Positions 41,882 to 51,045 of a stretch of 64,000 nucleotides of DNA are shown piece by piece. The notes under the pieces were generated by a model. It saw nothing but the letters and a program-made list of their open reading frames with translations. It was not told where the DNA came from and did no database searches. The translations under genes and the position numbers were made by a program. Location of the stretch: the NCBI GenBank assembly GCA_028871795.1, contig JAGWMG010000007.1, positions 62,001 through 126,000 on the forward strand, given 5' to 3'. Position 1 is the stretch's first letter, and each line of letters begins with the position of its first letter. This stretch comes from Alphaproteobacteria bacterium. GTDB lineage: Bacteria; Pseudomonadota; Alphaproteobacteria; Micropepsales; Micropepsaceae.

Positions 41882-43825
41882 CTACCCTGCCTTGTTGACG
41901 CGCATGTACCATTCCACGAGGCGGCGGACCTGACGCGAGGTGTAGCCGCGCGCCAGCATGCGCTTGACGAACTCGTTGTGCTTGGTCTCGGTATCCGTGT
42001 CCTTCTTGGACTCGAAGCTGATGACCGGCAAGAGGTCCTCGACCTGGGTGAACATGCGCTTCTCGATCACCGAACGGATCTTCTCGTAGGCCGTCCAGGC
42101 CGGATTCTTGCCGTCGTGCTGGGCGCGGTAGCGCAACGCGAACTTCACCACTTCGTTGCGGAAGTCCTTGGGATTGGCGATGCCCGCCGGCTTCTCGATC
42201 TTCGACAGCTCGTTGTCGATCGCATTGCGGTCGAGCAACTGGCCGGTGTCGGCGTCCTTGAAATCCTGATCCTCGATCCAGGCGTCGGCATAGGCGATGT
42301 AGCGGTCGAACAGGTTCTGGCCGTACTCGCCGTAGGATTCCAGATACGCCTTCTGGATTTCCTTGCCGATGAACTCGGCATAGCGCGGCGCCAACTCGCC
42401 CTTGATGAACTCGAGATATTTCTTCTCGACATCCTCGGGGTATTGTTCGCGCCTGATCGACTGTTCGAGGACGTACATCAGATGCACGGGATCGGCGGCG
42501 ACTTCGGTGACGTCGTAATTGAAGGTCTCCGATAGCGTCTTGTAGGCGAAGCGGGTGGAGATGCCCGTCATCCCCTCGTCGAGGCCCGCCTGCTCCTTGT
42601 ACTCCTGCAGCGTCTTGGCCTTGGGATCGGTGTCCTTCAGCTTCTCGCCGTCATAGACGCGCATCTTGGAGGTAAGGTTGGAATTCTCGTGTTCCTTCAA
42701 CCGCGTCATCACGCAGAACTTGGCGAGCAGCTCGAGCGTCTCGGGGGCGCAAGGTGCGCCGCTCAATTCGCTTGCTCTCAGCAGCTTCAGATAAATCTGC
42801 GTCTCTTCCGTCACGCGCAGGCAATACGGCACGGTGATGACGCTGATGCGGTCGAGGAACGCCTCGTTGTTCTTGTTGGCCTTGAAGACCGTCCATTCCG
42901 CTTCGTTGGAGTGGGCCAGGATGATGCCCGCGAAAGGAATCGGCCCCAGCGTTTCCGTTCCGATGTAATTGCCTTCCTGCGTCGCGGTGAGCAGCGGATG
43001 CAGCACCTTGATCGGCGCCTTGAACATTTCGACGAATTCGAGCAGGCCCTGGTTGGCGCGGCACAGCCCGCCCGAAAAAGAATAGGCGTCGGGATCGTTC
43101 TGACTGAAATGCTCGAGCTTGCGGATGTCGACCTTGCCCGCCAGCGAGGAGATGTCCTGGTTGTTTTCGTCGCCGGGCTCGGTCTTGGCGATGGCGATCT
43201 GGCGCAGCTTGGAGGGATAAATCCGCGACACCTCGAACTTGGAAATGTCGCCGCCGAACTCGTCGAGGCGCTTCACGGCCCACGGGCTCATCACGCTTCC
43301 GAGGCGATGTTTCTCGACGCCGTATTTCTCGGCCAGCAAATCGGTGAGCTCGCCGGAGCGGAACAGCCCCAGCGGGGATTCGAACACCGGGCTGATATCG
43401 TTGCCGGCCTTGAGAACGTAGATCGGGTGCTTCTCCATCAGGTCCTTGAGACGTTCGGCAAGGGAAGACTTGCCACCGCCGACCGGCCCCAGCAGATAGA
43501 GAATCTGGCGCTTCTCTTCGAGCCCCTGGGCGGCGTGCTTGAAGTAGCCCACGATCCGCTCGATCGTGTCCTCCATGCCGTAAAAGCCTTCGAAGGCGCG
43601 ATAAATCTTTATGGTGCGGTTGAAGAACATCCGGCCGAGACGCGAGTCCTGGGCGGTATCGACAAGGTCCGGCTCTCCAATCGCCGCGACCATGCGCTCG
43701 GCGGGCGTCGCGTAAAGCATCTTGTCGTCGCGAGCCGCCAGCAGCCAATCGCGTAAGGACATCGTTTCGAAGCGTTCGCGCGCATAATCGCGTGAAAAGA
43801 CGTCGAAGACATCAAGCGTACCCAT
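41882..43825 (-). CDS. prkA: PrkA family serine protein kinase / AAA+ protein (YeaG)
   Basis: 647 residues, full length. The N-terminal AAA+ core has P-loop GPVGGGKSS (residues 113-121) followed by LAERLKDLMEKHPIYVLKAG. The C-terminal part (MYVLEQSIRREQYPEDVEKKYLEFIKGELA...) is the PrkA kinase-like region. Family members are induced by nitrogen or nutrient stress, and a protease activity has also been reported for Bacillus PrkA. First gene of prkA-yeaH-spoVR. No sigma-54 or stress promoter was recognised in the 470 bp upstream. Confidence 0.95.
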   Translation of the reverse strand: MGTLDVFDVFSRDYARERFETMSLRDWLLAARDDKMLYATPAERMVAAIGEPDLVDTAQDSRLGRMFFNRTIKIYRAFEGFYGMEDTIERIVGYFKHAAQGLEEKRQILYLLGPVGGGKSSLAERLKDLMEKHPIYVLKAGNDISPVFESPLGLFRSGELTDLLAEKYGVEKHRLGSVMSPWAVKRLDEFGGDISKFEVSRIYPSKLRQIAIAKTEPGDENNQDISSLAGKVDIRKLEHFSQNDPDAYSFSGGLCRANQGLLEFVEMFKAPIKVLHPLLTATQEGNYIGTETLGPIPFAGIILAHSNEAEWTVFKANKNNEAFLDRISVITVPYCLRVTEETQIYLKLLRASELSGAPCAPETLELLAKFCVMTRLKEHENSNLTSKMRVYDGEKLKDTDPKAKTLQEYKEQAGLDEGMTGISTRFAYKTLSETFNYDVTEVAADPVHLMYVLEQSIRREQYPEDVEKKYLEFIKGELAPRYAEFIGKEIQKAYLESYGEYGQNLFDRYIAYADAWIEDQDFKDADTGQLLDRNAIDNELSKIEKPAGIANPKDFRNEVVKFALRYRAQHDGKNPAWTAYEKIRSVIEKRMFTQVEDLLPVISFESKKDTDTETKHNEFVKRMLARGYTSRQVRRLVEWYMRVNKAG

Positions 43826-44294
43826 CGCTACCGATACTCCCGTTGCGTCCTCATGCCCTCACGAACCTAAATATCGTGTCCCGCCGCGGGCATGACAAGA
43901 CGGATCAGTCTACCGCGTAACAACCATCCTCTCATCCTTGCCTGAACCAAGGGTTAACCTCTTCGATTCTCAGAGACTTAGCCTGCAAAACGCAACCCCG
44001 GTCGTCCCGCGCCATTCCCGCGCGTCCGTGACCCGTCTCAGTTGCGTCTTCCATCGTCACCTCGCCGGCCTCGTTACGCAAAAGCGTTGTGGCAGCGGCC
44101 CTTAAGGACCCGGTCGATCACGTATCAGTGTACGCCGATTTGGTCTCAATCCAAAGGCCGCGACGACATATTTCCGGGCACCGCGTCACAGAAAGGCCAC
44201 GATAGGACCGCACGCGGCCTTGATTGCATCGGCGTCGGGCCACATTCCGCCGTGACGCTCCGTTCACGCGTGATGCGCATGGAGAGTGGATTAC
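43826..44294. other. Intergenic region between prkA and the VWA gene
   Basis: 469 bp holding the divergent promoters of prkA and the VWA gene. Open frames here lack RBS and family features. A GATTC methylation-type site lies at 43965-43969. No RNA gene or clear terminator was seen. Confidence 0.5.
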
Positions 44295-45911
44295 ATGCTT
44301 GACCGCACGAGCCGCACTCGCGGCAACTTTTTCCGCAAAATCAAAAAGTCGGTCGCTTTATCGGCAACAGTCCTCGGGCTGGCGCTTTTGTCGTCGACCG
44401 GCGGAGCCGGTGACGCAAAACCTGCTCCGGCGCTTGAGTCCAGTCTGACCGTCGAGCGCACCATGATCGTGAAGGGGCATCCGATTTATGTGCTCATCCA
44501 TTTCGCGGCACCCGATCTCGATATTCCCTCGGCCCGCCGTCCGCCGCTCAACTTTACGCTGGTGCTCGACCGCTCGGGATCGATGGCTGACAAGGGCAAG
44601 ATCGAGTATCTGCGGCAGGCTGCGAAAATGGCGGTAGGGCAGCTTCGCGAACGAGACGTCGTGTCGGTTGTCGAATTCGACGATCGGATCACCCTATTGT
44701 GGCCGGCGTCGCACCCCGCCGACATCGACGCCGTCAAACGGAAGATCGACGAACTGACCCCGCGCGGCTCGACCAATCTCGCGGGCGGGCTTGAACTCGG
44801 CATCGACGAGAACTCCGGCGCCGCGAAGCGCCTCGGGCTTTCCGGCGAAACGCTCGACCGTGTCATCCTGCTGTCCGACGGCCTGGCCAATACGGGCATC
44901 ACCGATCACGGCGAAATCGCCAGACTGGCATCCGCAGCGCGGACAAAGGGTGTGCGGGTTTCGACGATCGGCCTGGGAGTCGATTACGACGAAGACCTGA
45001 TGCAGGCCATCGCCGAGGCCGGAGGAGGCCGATACCACTATGTGGAAAGTCCCACCCAGCTCGCGAGCATATTCGAGGACGAGATGAAGGGCGCCTTCGC
45101 CACCAGAGCCCGCGATGTCCACCTGGCCTTCCACGGCAGTTCCGCCGTCAAGCGCGCCGAATTGATCGGGTTTGCCGCATCGGACGGACCAAACGTCGGC
45201 GCCGACTGGCCGGACTTTTACGCCGGCGAAACGCGGACGGTCCTGCTGCGCCTCGAAGTCGATGCCGGCGCCGAAGGCCCGCTTGACCTCGGCAAGTTCG
45301 ATGTCGTCTGGCGCGACGCGCAGAGCGGCGCCTCCGGCACCCTCGATATGCCGATCCGGGTCGTCGTCACCAACGATACGGCGGCCTCGGACCGCACGGT
45401 GAACAAGGACGTCGCCGTCGAAGCGGCGCTGGCCGAAAGCGAACGCGACCTCGCCAACGACGTCAAGCTTTACCAGCAAGGCAACTACGATCAGGCGCGC
45501 GCCGGAAACGCTGCCATCATCGCCGGCCTGAAAAACAGGAACGGCACCCTCAAGGACGAACGCATCGCCCGCAAGATCGAGGCCATGAGCGTCGAGCAGG
45601 ACCGCATGGCCGCGGCGGCGGCCGCGCCTTCACCCGAAGCTCAAGCGAGTTATCTCAAGGCGAGCAAGCAGCGTCTCTATCGGGCGAAAAGCGGCGATCG
45701 CAGCGGCTACACCCTCCAGCAAGGCGACAAAGGCCTCGCGGTGCGGCAACTGCAAAGCGCGCTGGCCGCGGCCGGATATTATCATGGAAAGATTACCGGT
45801 GATTATGACAAGACCACGGCAGACGCAGTGAGGGCCTATCAGACCGCCAACACCATTCCCGCCGACGGAGTTGCCGGTGCGGCAACCCAGGCGAAGCTCG
45901 GATTGTATTGA
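44295..45911 (+). CDS. VWA-domain protein fused to a peptidoglycan-binding domain (exported)
   Basis: 538 residues from the ATG at 44295, with GGAGAG upstream; an in-frame GTG lies three codons earlier. An N-terminal hydrophobic segment (KSVALSATVLGLALLSSTGGAG) suggests export. The VWA domain at ~85-260 has MIDAS residues in LVLDRSGSMADKGK, a Thr/Ser in GSTNLAGGLELG and LLSDGLANTG. After a sandwich region and a helical linker, the last ~75 residues are a PG_binding_1 domain (YTLQQGDKGLAVRQLQSALA ... AVRAYQTANTIPADGVAGAATQAKLGLY). The combination suggests a metal-dependent adhesion module anchored to the cell wall. The partner is unknown. Confidence 0.85.
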   Translation: MLDRTSRTRGNFFRKIKKSVALSATVLGLALLSSTGGAGDAKPAPALESSLTVERTMIVKGHPIYVLIHFAAPDLDIPSARRPPLNFTLVLDRSGSMADKGKIEYLRQAAKMAVGQLRERDVVSVVEFDDRITLLWPASHPADIDAVKRKIDELTPRGSTNLAGGLELGIDENSGAAKRLGLSGETLDRVILLSDGLANTGITDHGEIARLASAARTKGVRVSTIGLGVDYDEDLMQAIAEAGGGRYHYVESPTQLASIFEDEMKGAFATRARDVHLAFHGSSAVKRAELIGFAASDGPNVGADWPDFYAGETRTVLLRLEVDAGAEGPLDLGKFDVVWRDAQSGASGTLDMPIRVVVTNDTAASDRTVNKDVAVEAALAESERDLANDVKLYQQGNYDQARAGNAAIIAGLKNRNGTLKDERIARKIEAMSVEQDRMAAAAAAPSPEAQASYLKASKQRLYRAKSGDRSGYTLQQGDKGLAVRQLQSALAAAGYYHGKITGDYDKTTADAVRAYQTANTIPADGVAGAATQAKLGLY

Positions 45912-46018
45912 TCCGGCGGTTGGGATGGTGTTCCCGTTCTGCGGCATACGATCGTGGCGGGACAATTAGTTCCAACAAACCGCTTGCGGCATGCGCGCGT
46001 TCGCGCAAAGCTTCCATT

Positions 46019-46564
46019 ATGAGCAATCTCGCGCTTCAGATCCGGATGGCGCGGCAGGAAGACGCCGCGGAAGTGGCGCGTGTTTATATTGAATCGTGGC
46101 ACGACACGTATCCCGGCGTTCTGCCGACGGCGCTGTTGCGCGCCATGACGCCCAAGGGCCAGACCGCGCGCTGGCAGGCGTCGATCCGCGCCCAAGGGCG
46201 CGAGGCCGTCCTGGTGGCGGAAAGCAGCCGCTACGGAATCGTCGGCATGACGAGCCTGGGGCCCGCACGCGACGACGGGCTCGGCTTCGACGGTGAAATC
46301 TATACGCTCTACATCGATCCGGCATTCTACGGCCGCGGCGCCGGACGGGCATTATTGAAGGGCGCATTTACGACCCTGCGCAAGAACGGCATGTCGTCCT
46401 GCCTGATATGGGCGCACGCCCGCAACAATGCGCGCTTCTTCTATGAAGCCATGGGCGGCAGACTGATCGCGGAACGGACGGCGAAATTGATGGGAGAGAC
46501 GGTTCCCGAAACCGCCTTCGGATGGAAGACGCTGGCGCTCACCGAGCGCAGCCCGGCGCGGTAA
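46019..46564 (+). CDS. GNAT family N-acetyltransferase
   Basis: 181 residues from the ATG at 46019. Residues ~6-160 follow the GNAT order: IRMARQEDAAEVARVYIESWHDTYPG at the start, YTLYIDPAFYGRGAGRALL (acetyl-CoA loop, R/QxxGxG/A type) in the middle, and CLIWAHARNNARFFYEAMGG at the end. It transfers an acetyl group from acetyl-CoA to an amine; the substrate is not predictable. It ends 8 bp from the convergent sixA gene. Confidence 0.88.
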   Translation: MSNLALQIRMARQEDAAEVARVYIESWHDTYPGVLPTALLRAMTPKGQTARWQASIRAQGREAVLVAESSRYGIVGMTSLGPARDDGLGFDGEIYTLYIDPAFYGRGAGRALLKGAFTTLRKNGMSSCLIWAHARNNARFFYEAMGGRLIAERTAKLMGETVPETAFGWKTLALTERSPAR

Positions 46565-46572
46565 AGCCTGCT

Positions 46573-47106
46573 TTACTCTTCCCGCAAATCCTTGGGACGC
46601 ACGAAAATTTCGAGTTCGCCGCCGTCCGCCGCGACGCCGCGCCATTGCGCCATCTCGAAATCCAGCACCGCCAGGGCACCGGTAGGGAATTTCTCCAGCA
46701 TGGACAGATAGCGCTTGCGCATCGCACGGCTCTCGGGCTCGCGTGCCAGCGCGTTTGCGCAATCCGCCAGGCCGGGATTATGGCCGACGATCATCAGCGA
46801 ACCGGCAGCGTCCCGCGCCTGCCGGACGAGTGAAAGGATCGTATCCGGCGCGGCCAGGTAGAGTGCGTCGAGATATTGCACGGTCGGCCGTGCGCCCAAT
46901 TCCGGCAGCAGCAGTTCCAGTGTCTGCTTGGTCCTGACCGCCGACGAGCACAACACCAAGTCGGGTATGTGGACCTCTTCGCACAGGTACCGGCCCATGC
47001 GCGAGGCGTCCTCGCGGCCGCGCGGCGCCAGCGCGCGGGCTTCGTCGTCGCTGCCGGGTGTCTCCCGTTCGGCCTTGGCGTGTCGAAGGAGGAATAGCCG
47101 CTTCAC
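46573..47106 (-). CDS. sixA: SixA-type histidine phosphatase
   Basis: 177 residues from a GTG whose GTGA overlaps the terB stop, so it is translationally coupled to terB. RLFLLRHAKAE carries the phosphate-accepting His9, and SLMIVGHNPGLADCANAL has the second His of the branch-1 histidine phosphatase fold. SixA in E. coli removes phosphate from His-containing phosphocarriers; here the target is unknown (a PTS-Ntr protein would be a guess). The longer open frame starting at 47634 is not used. Confidence 0.85.
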   Translation of the reverse strand: MKRLFLLRHAKAERETPGSDDEARALAPRGREDASRMGRYLCEEVHIPDLVLCSSAVRTKQTLELLLPELGARPTVQYLDALYLAAPDTILSLVRQARDAAGSLMIVGHNPGLADCANALAREPESRAMRKRYLSMLEKFPTGALAVLDFEMAQWRGVAADGGELEIFVRPKDLREE

Positions 47107-47513
47107 GCGACCTGGAACCTCGCCCGCGCTCCGCGCTCCAGAGCGGCGGCGACCAGACGGTCGATGCCAAGCGTCCGGCGCAGAGTCTTGATGATGCGGA
47201 CCTCCTCCAGCTTTATGTGGCTGTCCGTGAGGGCGACTTCGAGCGCGAGCCAATAAGCGGTTTCGCGCAAAGGTTCGGGCAACGCATCCTTGACCAGGCC
47301 GAGCACCGCGGCCAGGCCGTCTTCCTCCTGGAGGATGGCGCTGCAATCCTGCGCCAGAACCACCAGCCGGTCGCGATCGAAGTCCTTGAACACCGGCAGA
47401 CTGCGGGTGAGATCGCCGATCGCTCTCAGTTCCTTGTCGCTCATCGCCCCGTCGGCGGCGGAGACGACGACCATGACGTAGACAAGGGCGGCATGGTGGC
47501 TGATGGTCCGCAT
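47103..47513 (-). CDS. TerB family (tellurite-resistance-type) helical protein
   Basis: 136 residues, almost all helical. HHAALVYVMVVVSAADGAMSDKELRAIGDLTR is the TerB-like repeat pattern with conserved acidic residues (DGAMSDKE), which bind metal in known structures; a second similar helix pair follows (LEVALTDSHIKLEEVRII). Despite the name, stand-alone TerB proteins are not shown to resist tellurite. It overlaps sixA by 4 bp. Divergent from metZ. Confidence 0.85.
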   Translation of the reverse strand: MRTISHHAALVYVMVVVSAADGAMSDKELRAIGDLTRSLPVFKDFDRDRLVVLAQDCSAILQEEDGLAAVLGLVKDALPEPLRETAYWLALEVALTDSHIKLEEVRIIKTLRRTLGIDRLVAAALERGARARFQVA

Positions 47514-47593
47514 GAAGGTGAAATCGAGCCTCGTATTCGCGGGGCGACCTTAAGAAACTTGACCCTGCCCGGCAAGGCGCGCAACAAAACACC

Positions 47594-48787
47594 ATGGCTA
47601 CACACAAAAAGCCGGGCAAATGGCGTCCGCTCACCCAGGCCGTGCGTGGGGGGCAGATTCGAACCCCCTTTCAAGAGACCGCCGAAGCGCTGTTCCTGAC
47701 CTCCGGCTACGCCTACGAAGCGCCCGAAGAGGCGGAAGCCCGTTTCAAGGGCGAGGCCGACGGTTTCACCTACACCCGCTTCGGCAATCCGACCGTTTCG
47801 ATGTTCGAGACACGGATGGCGGCGCTGGAAGGCGCCCCCTGCGCCCGCGCTACCGCGAGCGGCATGGCGGCGGTGACGGCAACGCTCCTCGCCGGGCTGC
47901 GCCAGGGCGACCATATGGTGGCCGCACGAGCCATGTTCGGGGCGTGCCGCACCGTGATCGAGGAGATACTGCCGCGCTTCGGGATCGCCAACACGCTGGT
48001 GGACGGCACGGACGTCGAGCAGTGGCGGCGCGCCATGAAGCCGGCGACCAGGATGCTGTTCCTGGAGACGCCCGCCAACCCCACGCTCGCCATCATCGAT
48101 CTGAAAACGGTCGCGAACATCGCCGAGGCCGCCGGGGCGCGGTTGATCGTCGACAACGCGTTCGCCACGCCGGCCCTGCAGCGGCCGATGGAGATGGGAG
48201 CGCATGTGGTGGTGCATTCCTCCACCAAATATATCGACGGACAGGGCCGCGCCATGGGCGGCGTGATCCTCTGCAAGGAAGACTTCCTCCAGGACCATCT
48301 GCAGGCATTCCTGCGCAACACCGGGCCCTGCCTCAGCCCGTTCAATGCCTGGCTGCACCTGAAGAGCCTGGAGACGCTGTCCCTGCGGATGAACGCCCAT
48401 TGCGAGAGCGCGGCGAAGATCGCCGACTTCCTGGCCGGGCATAAGAAGGTGTCGCGCGTGCTCTACCCGTTCCGTGCCGATCATCCTCAGCACGATCTGG
48501 CCCGGGCGCAGATGGACGGCGGCGGCGGCGTCGTGACCTTCGCGGTGGAAGGCGGCAAGAAAAGCGCGTTCCGCCTCGAGAATGCGCTGGAATTGATCGA
48601 CGTCTCCAACAACCTGGGCGACACCAAGAGCCTCATCACCCATCCGGCGACCACGACGCATCAGCGCCTGACGGCCGAAGCCCGGGCGGAGCTTGGCGTC
48701 AGCGACGGCATGTTGCGGTTGTCCGTCGGCCTCGAAGACCCCGCCGATCTTTGCGATGATTTGCAGCAGGCGCTCGCCAAACTATAG
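47594..48787 (+). CDS. metZ: O-succinylhomoserine sulfhydrylase (MetZ)
   Basis: 397 residues of the Cys/Met-metabolism PLP family. PLP lysine Lys212 is in VVHSSTKYIDGQGR; SGYAYEAPEEAEARFKGEADGFTYTRFGNPT is the MetZ-type start. It makes homocysteine from O-succinylhomoserine and sulphide in methionine synthesis. The RBS is weak. The upstream 80 bp was checked for the SAM-II riboswitch common before metZ in this class, without a match. Cystathionine gamma-synthase is the main alternative but fits less well. Confidence 0.9.
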   Translation: MATHKKPGKWRPLTQAVRGGQIRTPFQETAEALFLTSGYAYEAPEEAEARFKGEADGFTYTRFGNPTVSMFETRMAALEGAPCARATASGMAAVTATLLAGLRQGDHMVAARAMFGACRTVIEEILPRFGIANTLVDGTDVEQWRRAMKPATRMLFLETPANPTLAIIDLKTVANIAEAAGARLIVDNAFATPALQRPMEMGAHVVVHSSTKYIDGQGRAMGGVILCKEDFLQDHLQAFLRNTGPCLSPFNAWLHLKSLETLSLRMNAHCESAAKIADFLAGHKKVSRVLYPFRADHPQHDLARAQMDGGGGVVTFAVEGGKKSAFRLENALELIDVSNNLGDTKSLITHPATTTHQRLTAEARAELGVSDGMLRLSVGLEDPADLCDDLQQALAKL

Positions 48788-48945
48788 CGGGCGCTGGCCG
48801 GTCTTCGCCGTAACGCCCACGAAAACCGCCTTCTCGCCAACCCGGTAACCACGTACGGGGCCGTAGAGCCATAGATCTGACCAGCGTTAACCCGCCGCAC
48901 AGCCAAGACTTGCGGTCCGCTTCGCCGCCATCAGATAATTGCGCC

Positions 48946-49338
48946 ATGTACGAGCGCACGACACATGGCATCCGGGTGGCGGTAAAATCCGCCTACCTCG
49001 ACGATCAATCGGACCCTGGGGAAAGCCAGTTCCTGTGGTCGTACACCGTCACCATCGAGAACAAGGGCCGGGAATCGGTGCAGCTGCTGTCGCGCTACTG
49101 GCACATTACCGACGGCGAAGGCCGCGTACAGGAAGTGCGCGGGCCCGGTGTCGTGGGCGCGCAGCCGGTGCTCGCGCCGGGACAGGTGTTCCAGTATACG
49201 AGCGGCTGTCCGCTGCCGACGGCGTGCGGTTTTATGACGGGGCGGTACCAGATGCGCTCGGCATCGGGGGAGGCGTTCGAGGCGGAAATTCCCGCCTTCA
49301 TCCTTGAAAGTCCGTACGAGCGTCGCCAACTACATTAA
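48946..49338 (+). CDS. apaG: ApaG domain protein (Co2+/Mg2+ efflux-associated)
   Basis: 130 residues from the ATG at 48946, the usual ApaG length; a longer frame adds 12 residues without a better RBS. The fibronectin-like ApaG fold is visible: VAVKSAYLDDQSDPGESQFLWSYTVTIENKG, VQLLSRYWHITDGEG, and GVVGAQPVLAPGQVFQYTSGCPL. The molecular function is not settled; it was linked to cobalt/magnesium sensitivity in enterics. Placement after metZ is common in Alphaproteobacteria. Confidence 0.92.
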   Translation: MYERTTHGIRVAVKSAYLDDQSDPGESQFLWSYTVTIENKGRESVQLLSRYWHITDGEGRVQEVRGPGVVGAQPVLAPGQVFQYTSGCPLPTACGFMTGRYQMRSASGEAFEAEIPAFILESPYERRQLH

Positions 49339-49412
49339 AGCCCCAGACCGCCGCGGGTTGATCCGCGGGCGCGCAGGGGCAACTATTCTCTGCCCAGCCC
49401 CGGAGCGCCCCG

Positions 49413-50051
49413 ATGTCAGACGCCAAGACCAAGCCCGTTGCCTGCAGCGCCAAGCCGAATATCGTGCGGCCTTCGCGCGAAGAGGCGGAAACCGCGATCC
49501 GCACACTGCTGAAGTGGGCCGGCGACGATCCGGCGCGCGAGGGACTGCGCGACACGCCACAACGCGTCGCCCGGGCTTTCGAGGATTGGTTCTCGGGCTA
49601 CAACGAGGACCCCGAGGAATTCCTCCGCCGCACCTTCGAGGAGGTCCAGGGTTACGACGACATGGTCGTGCTCAAGGACATCCGCTTCGAGTCCCATTGC
49701 GAGCACCATCTGGCGCCGATCATCGGGCGCGTCCACATCGGCTATCTGCCGAACAACAAGGTGGTGGGAATCTCGAAGCTGGCGCGCGTGGTGGACACCT
49801 TCGCCCGGCGCCTGCAGGTGCAGGAGACGATGAACGCCCAGATCGTCCATTGCATCCAGAACGTGCTGGAGCCCAAGGGCGTGGCCGTCGTCATCGAGGC
49901 GACGCATCAATGCATGACGACGCGCGGCGTGCACAAGCCGGGCGTGACCATGGTGACCTCCAGCATGTCGGGCGAATTCCGCAAGAATCCGCTGACGCGG
50001 CGCGAGTTCCTCAGCGTGATCGGCAATCCGGCGACGAGCATGGACGGGTAG
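49413..50051 (+). CDS. folE: GTP cyclohydrolase I (FolE)
   Basis: 212 residues. It makes 7,8-dihydroneopterin triphosphate from GTP, the first step to folate. Zinc ligands Cys96 and His99 in SHCEHHLAP and Cys167 in THQCMTTRG are present, with [24 protein letters not shown] as the core signature. The N-terminal ~20 residues vary in the family. It is convergent with argF, a short GC-rich hairpin (CTTCCC/GGGAAG type) lying between. Confidence 0.95.
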   Translation: MSDAKTKPVACSAKPNIVRPSREEAETAIRTLLKWAGDDPAREGLRDTPQRVARAFEDWFSGYNEDPEEFLRRTFEEVQGYDDMVVLKDIRFESHCEHHLAPIIGRVHIGYLPNNKVVGISKLARVVDTFARRLQVQETMNAQIVHCIQNVLEPKGVAVVIEATHQCMTTRGVHKPGVTMVTSSMSGEFRKNPLTRREFLSVIGNPATSMDG

Positions 50052-50097
50052 AACAATGATTCCATCCTTCCCTCGATGGGGAAGGCAAGAAAATACA

Positions 50098-51045
50098 CTA
50101 CGATTTGCCCAAGCACCACTTCAGGATCGCTTTCTGCGCGTGCAGGCGGTTTTCGGCTTCGTCCCACACGACGGATTGCGGCCCGTCGATCACCTCGTCG
50201 GTGACCTCCTCGCCGCGATGCGCCGGCAGGCAGTGCATGAAGATCGCGTCCTTCGCCGCGCCGGACATCAGGCGGCTGTTCACCTGATAGGCCTTGAGCA
50301 GATTGTGGCGCTTGGTCGAATCCTCGTCGCCCATCGACACCCAGGCGTCGGAAATCACGCACTCCGCCCCGGCGACCGCCTTTTGCGGGTCGTCGCCGAA
50401 CCGCACGTCGCCGCCGTTCGCCTTCACCCATTCGCGCAGCGCCGGCCGCGCCGAGAGTTCCGGCGGCGAGGCGACGCGTAGCGAAAAGCCCAGGCGCACG
50501 GCGGCGTGCACCCAGGAAGCGAGCGTGTTGTTCGAGTCGCCGCTCCAGGCGACGAGGCGGCCCTTAATCGGGCCTTTGTGCTCCTCGAACGTCACCAAGT
50601 CGGCCAGCACCTGGCAGGGATGCGACAGCTTGGTCAGTCCGTTGATGACGGGAACGGTGGCGTTGGCGGCCAGATCCAGGACCATCTCGTGATCGAGCAA
50701 GCGGATCATCACCGCGTCGACGTAGCGCGAAATGACGCGCGCCGTATCCGCAATCGTTTCCTCGCGGGCAAGCTGCATTTCGCTCCCCGTCAGCATGATC
50801 GTGGTGCCGCCGAGCTGGCGCATGGCGACGTCGAAGGAGATGCGGGTGCGCGTGGACTGCTTGTCGAAGATCATCGCCAGCACGCGCCCGTCGAGGGGCC
50901 TGTCGGAATCGGCGACACCGTGCGGCAGGCCCGCGCGGGCCTGCTTGCGCCGGCGCGCTTCCGCGATCAGCGCCTGCAGCGTAACGGCATCGAAATCGGC
51001 GATGTCCAGGAAATGCCGGACCGTCCGCTCCGCGGGGGCGTTCAT
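50098..51045 (-). CDS. argF: Ornithine carbamoyltransferase (ArgF)
   Basis: 315 residues from an ATG that overlaps the argD stop (ATGA). Carbamoyl-phosphate site [14 protein letters not shown] and the ornithine-site [11 protein letters not shown] are all present. It makes citrulline from ornithine and carbamoyl phosphate. The longer frame reaching 51942 is argD antisense-frame read-through. The argD-argF order, coupled by overlap, is standard for Alphaproteobacteria. Confidence 0.95.
   Translation of the reverse strand: MNAPAERTVRHFLDIADFDAVTLQALIAEARRRKQARAGLPHGVADSDRPLDGRVLAMIFDKQSTRTRISFDVAMRQLGGTTIMLTGSEMQLAREETIADTARVISRYVDAVMIRLLDHEMVLDLAANATVPVINGLTKLSHPCQVLADLVTFEEHKGPIKGRLVAWSGDSNNTLASWVHAAVRLGFSLRVASPPELSARPALREWVKANGGDVRFGDDPQKAVAGAECVISDAWVSMGDEDSTKRHNLLKAYQVNSRLMSGAAKDAIFMHCLPAHRGEEVTDEVIDGPQSVVWDEAENRLHAQKAILKWCLGKS

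Noticed and set aside
47514-47593. SAM-type riboswitch before metZ
   Set aside because: metZ in this class often has a SAM-II motif, but the conserved loop sequences could not be found here.
50060-50090. Short hairpin between folE and argF as a terminator
   Set aside because: The arms are only about 6-7 bp and no T-run follows on either strand, so it is mentioned in the folE entry but not called.
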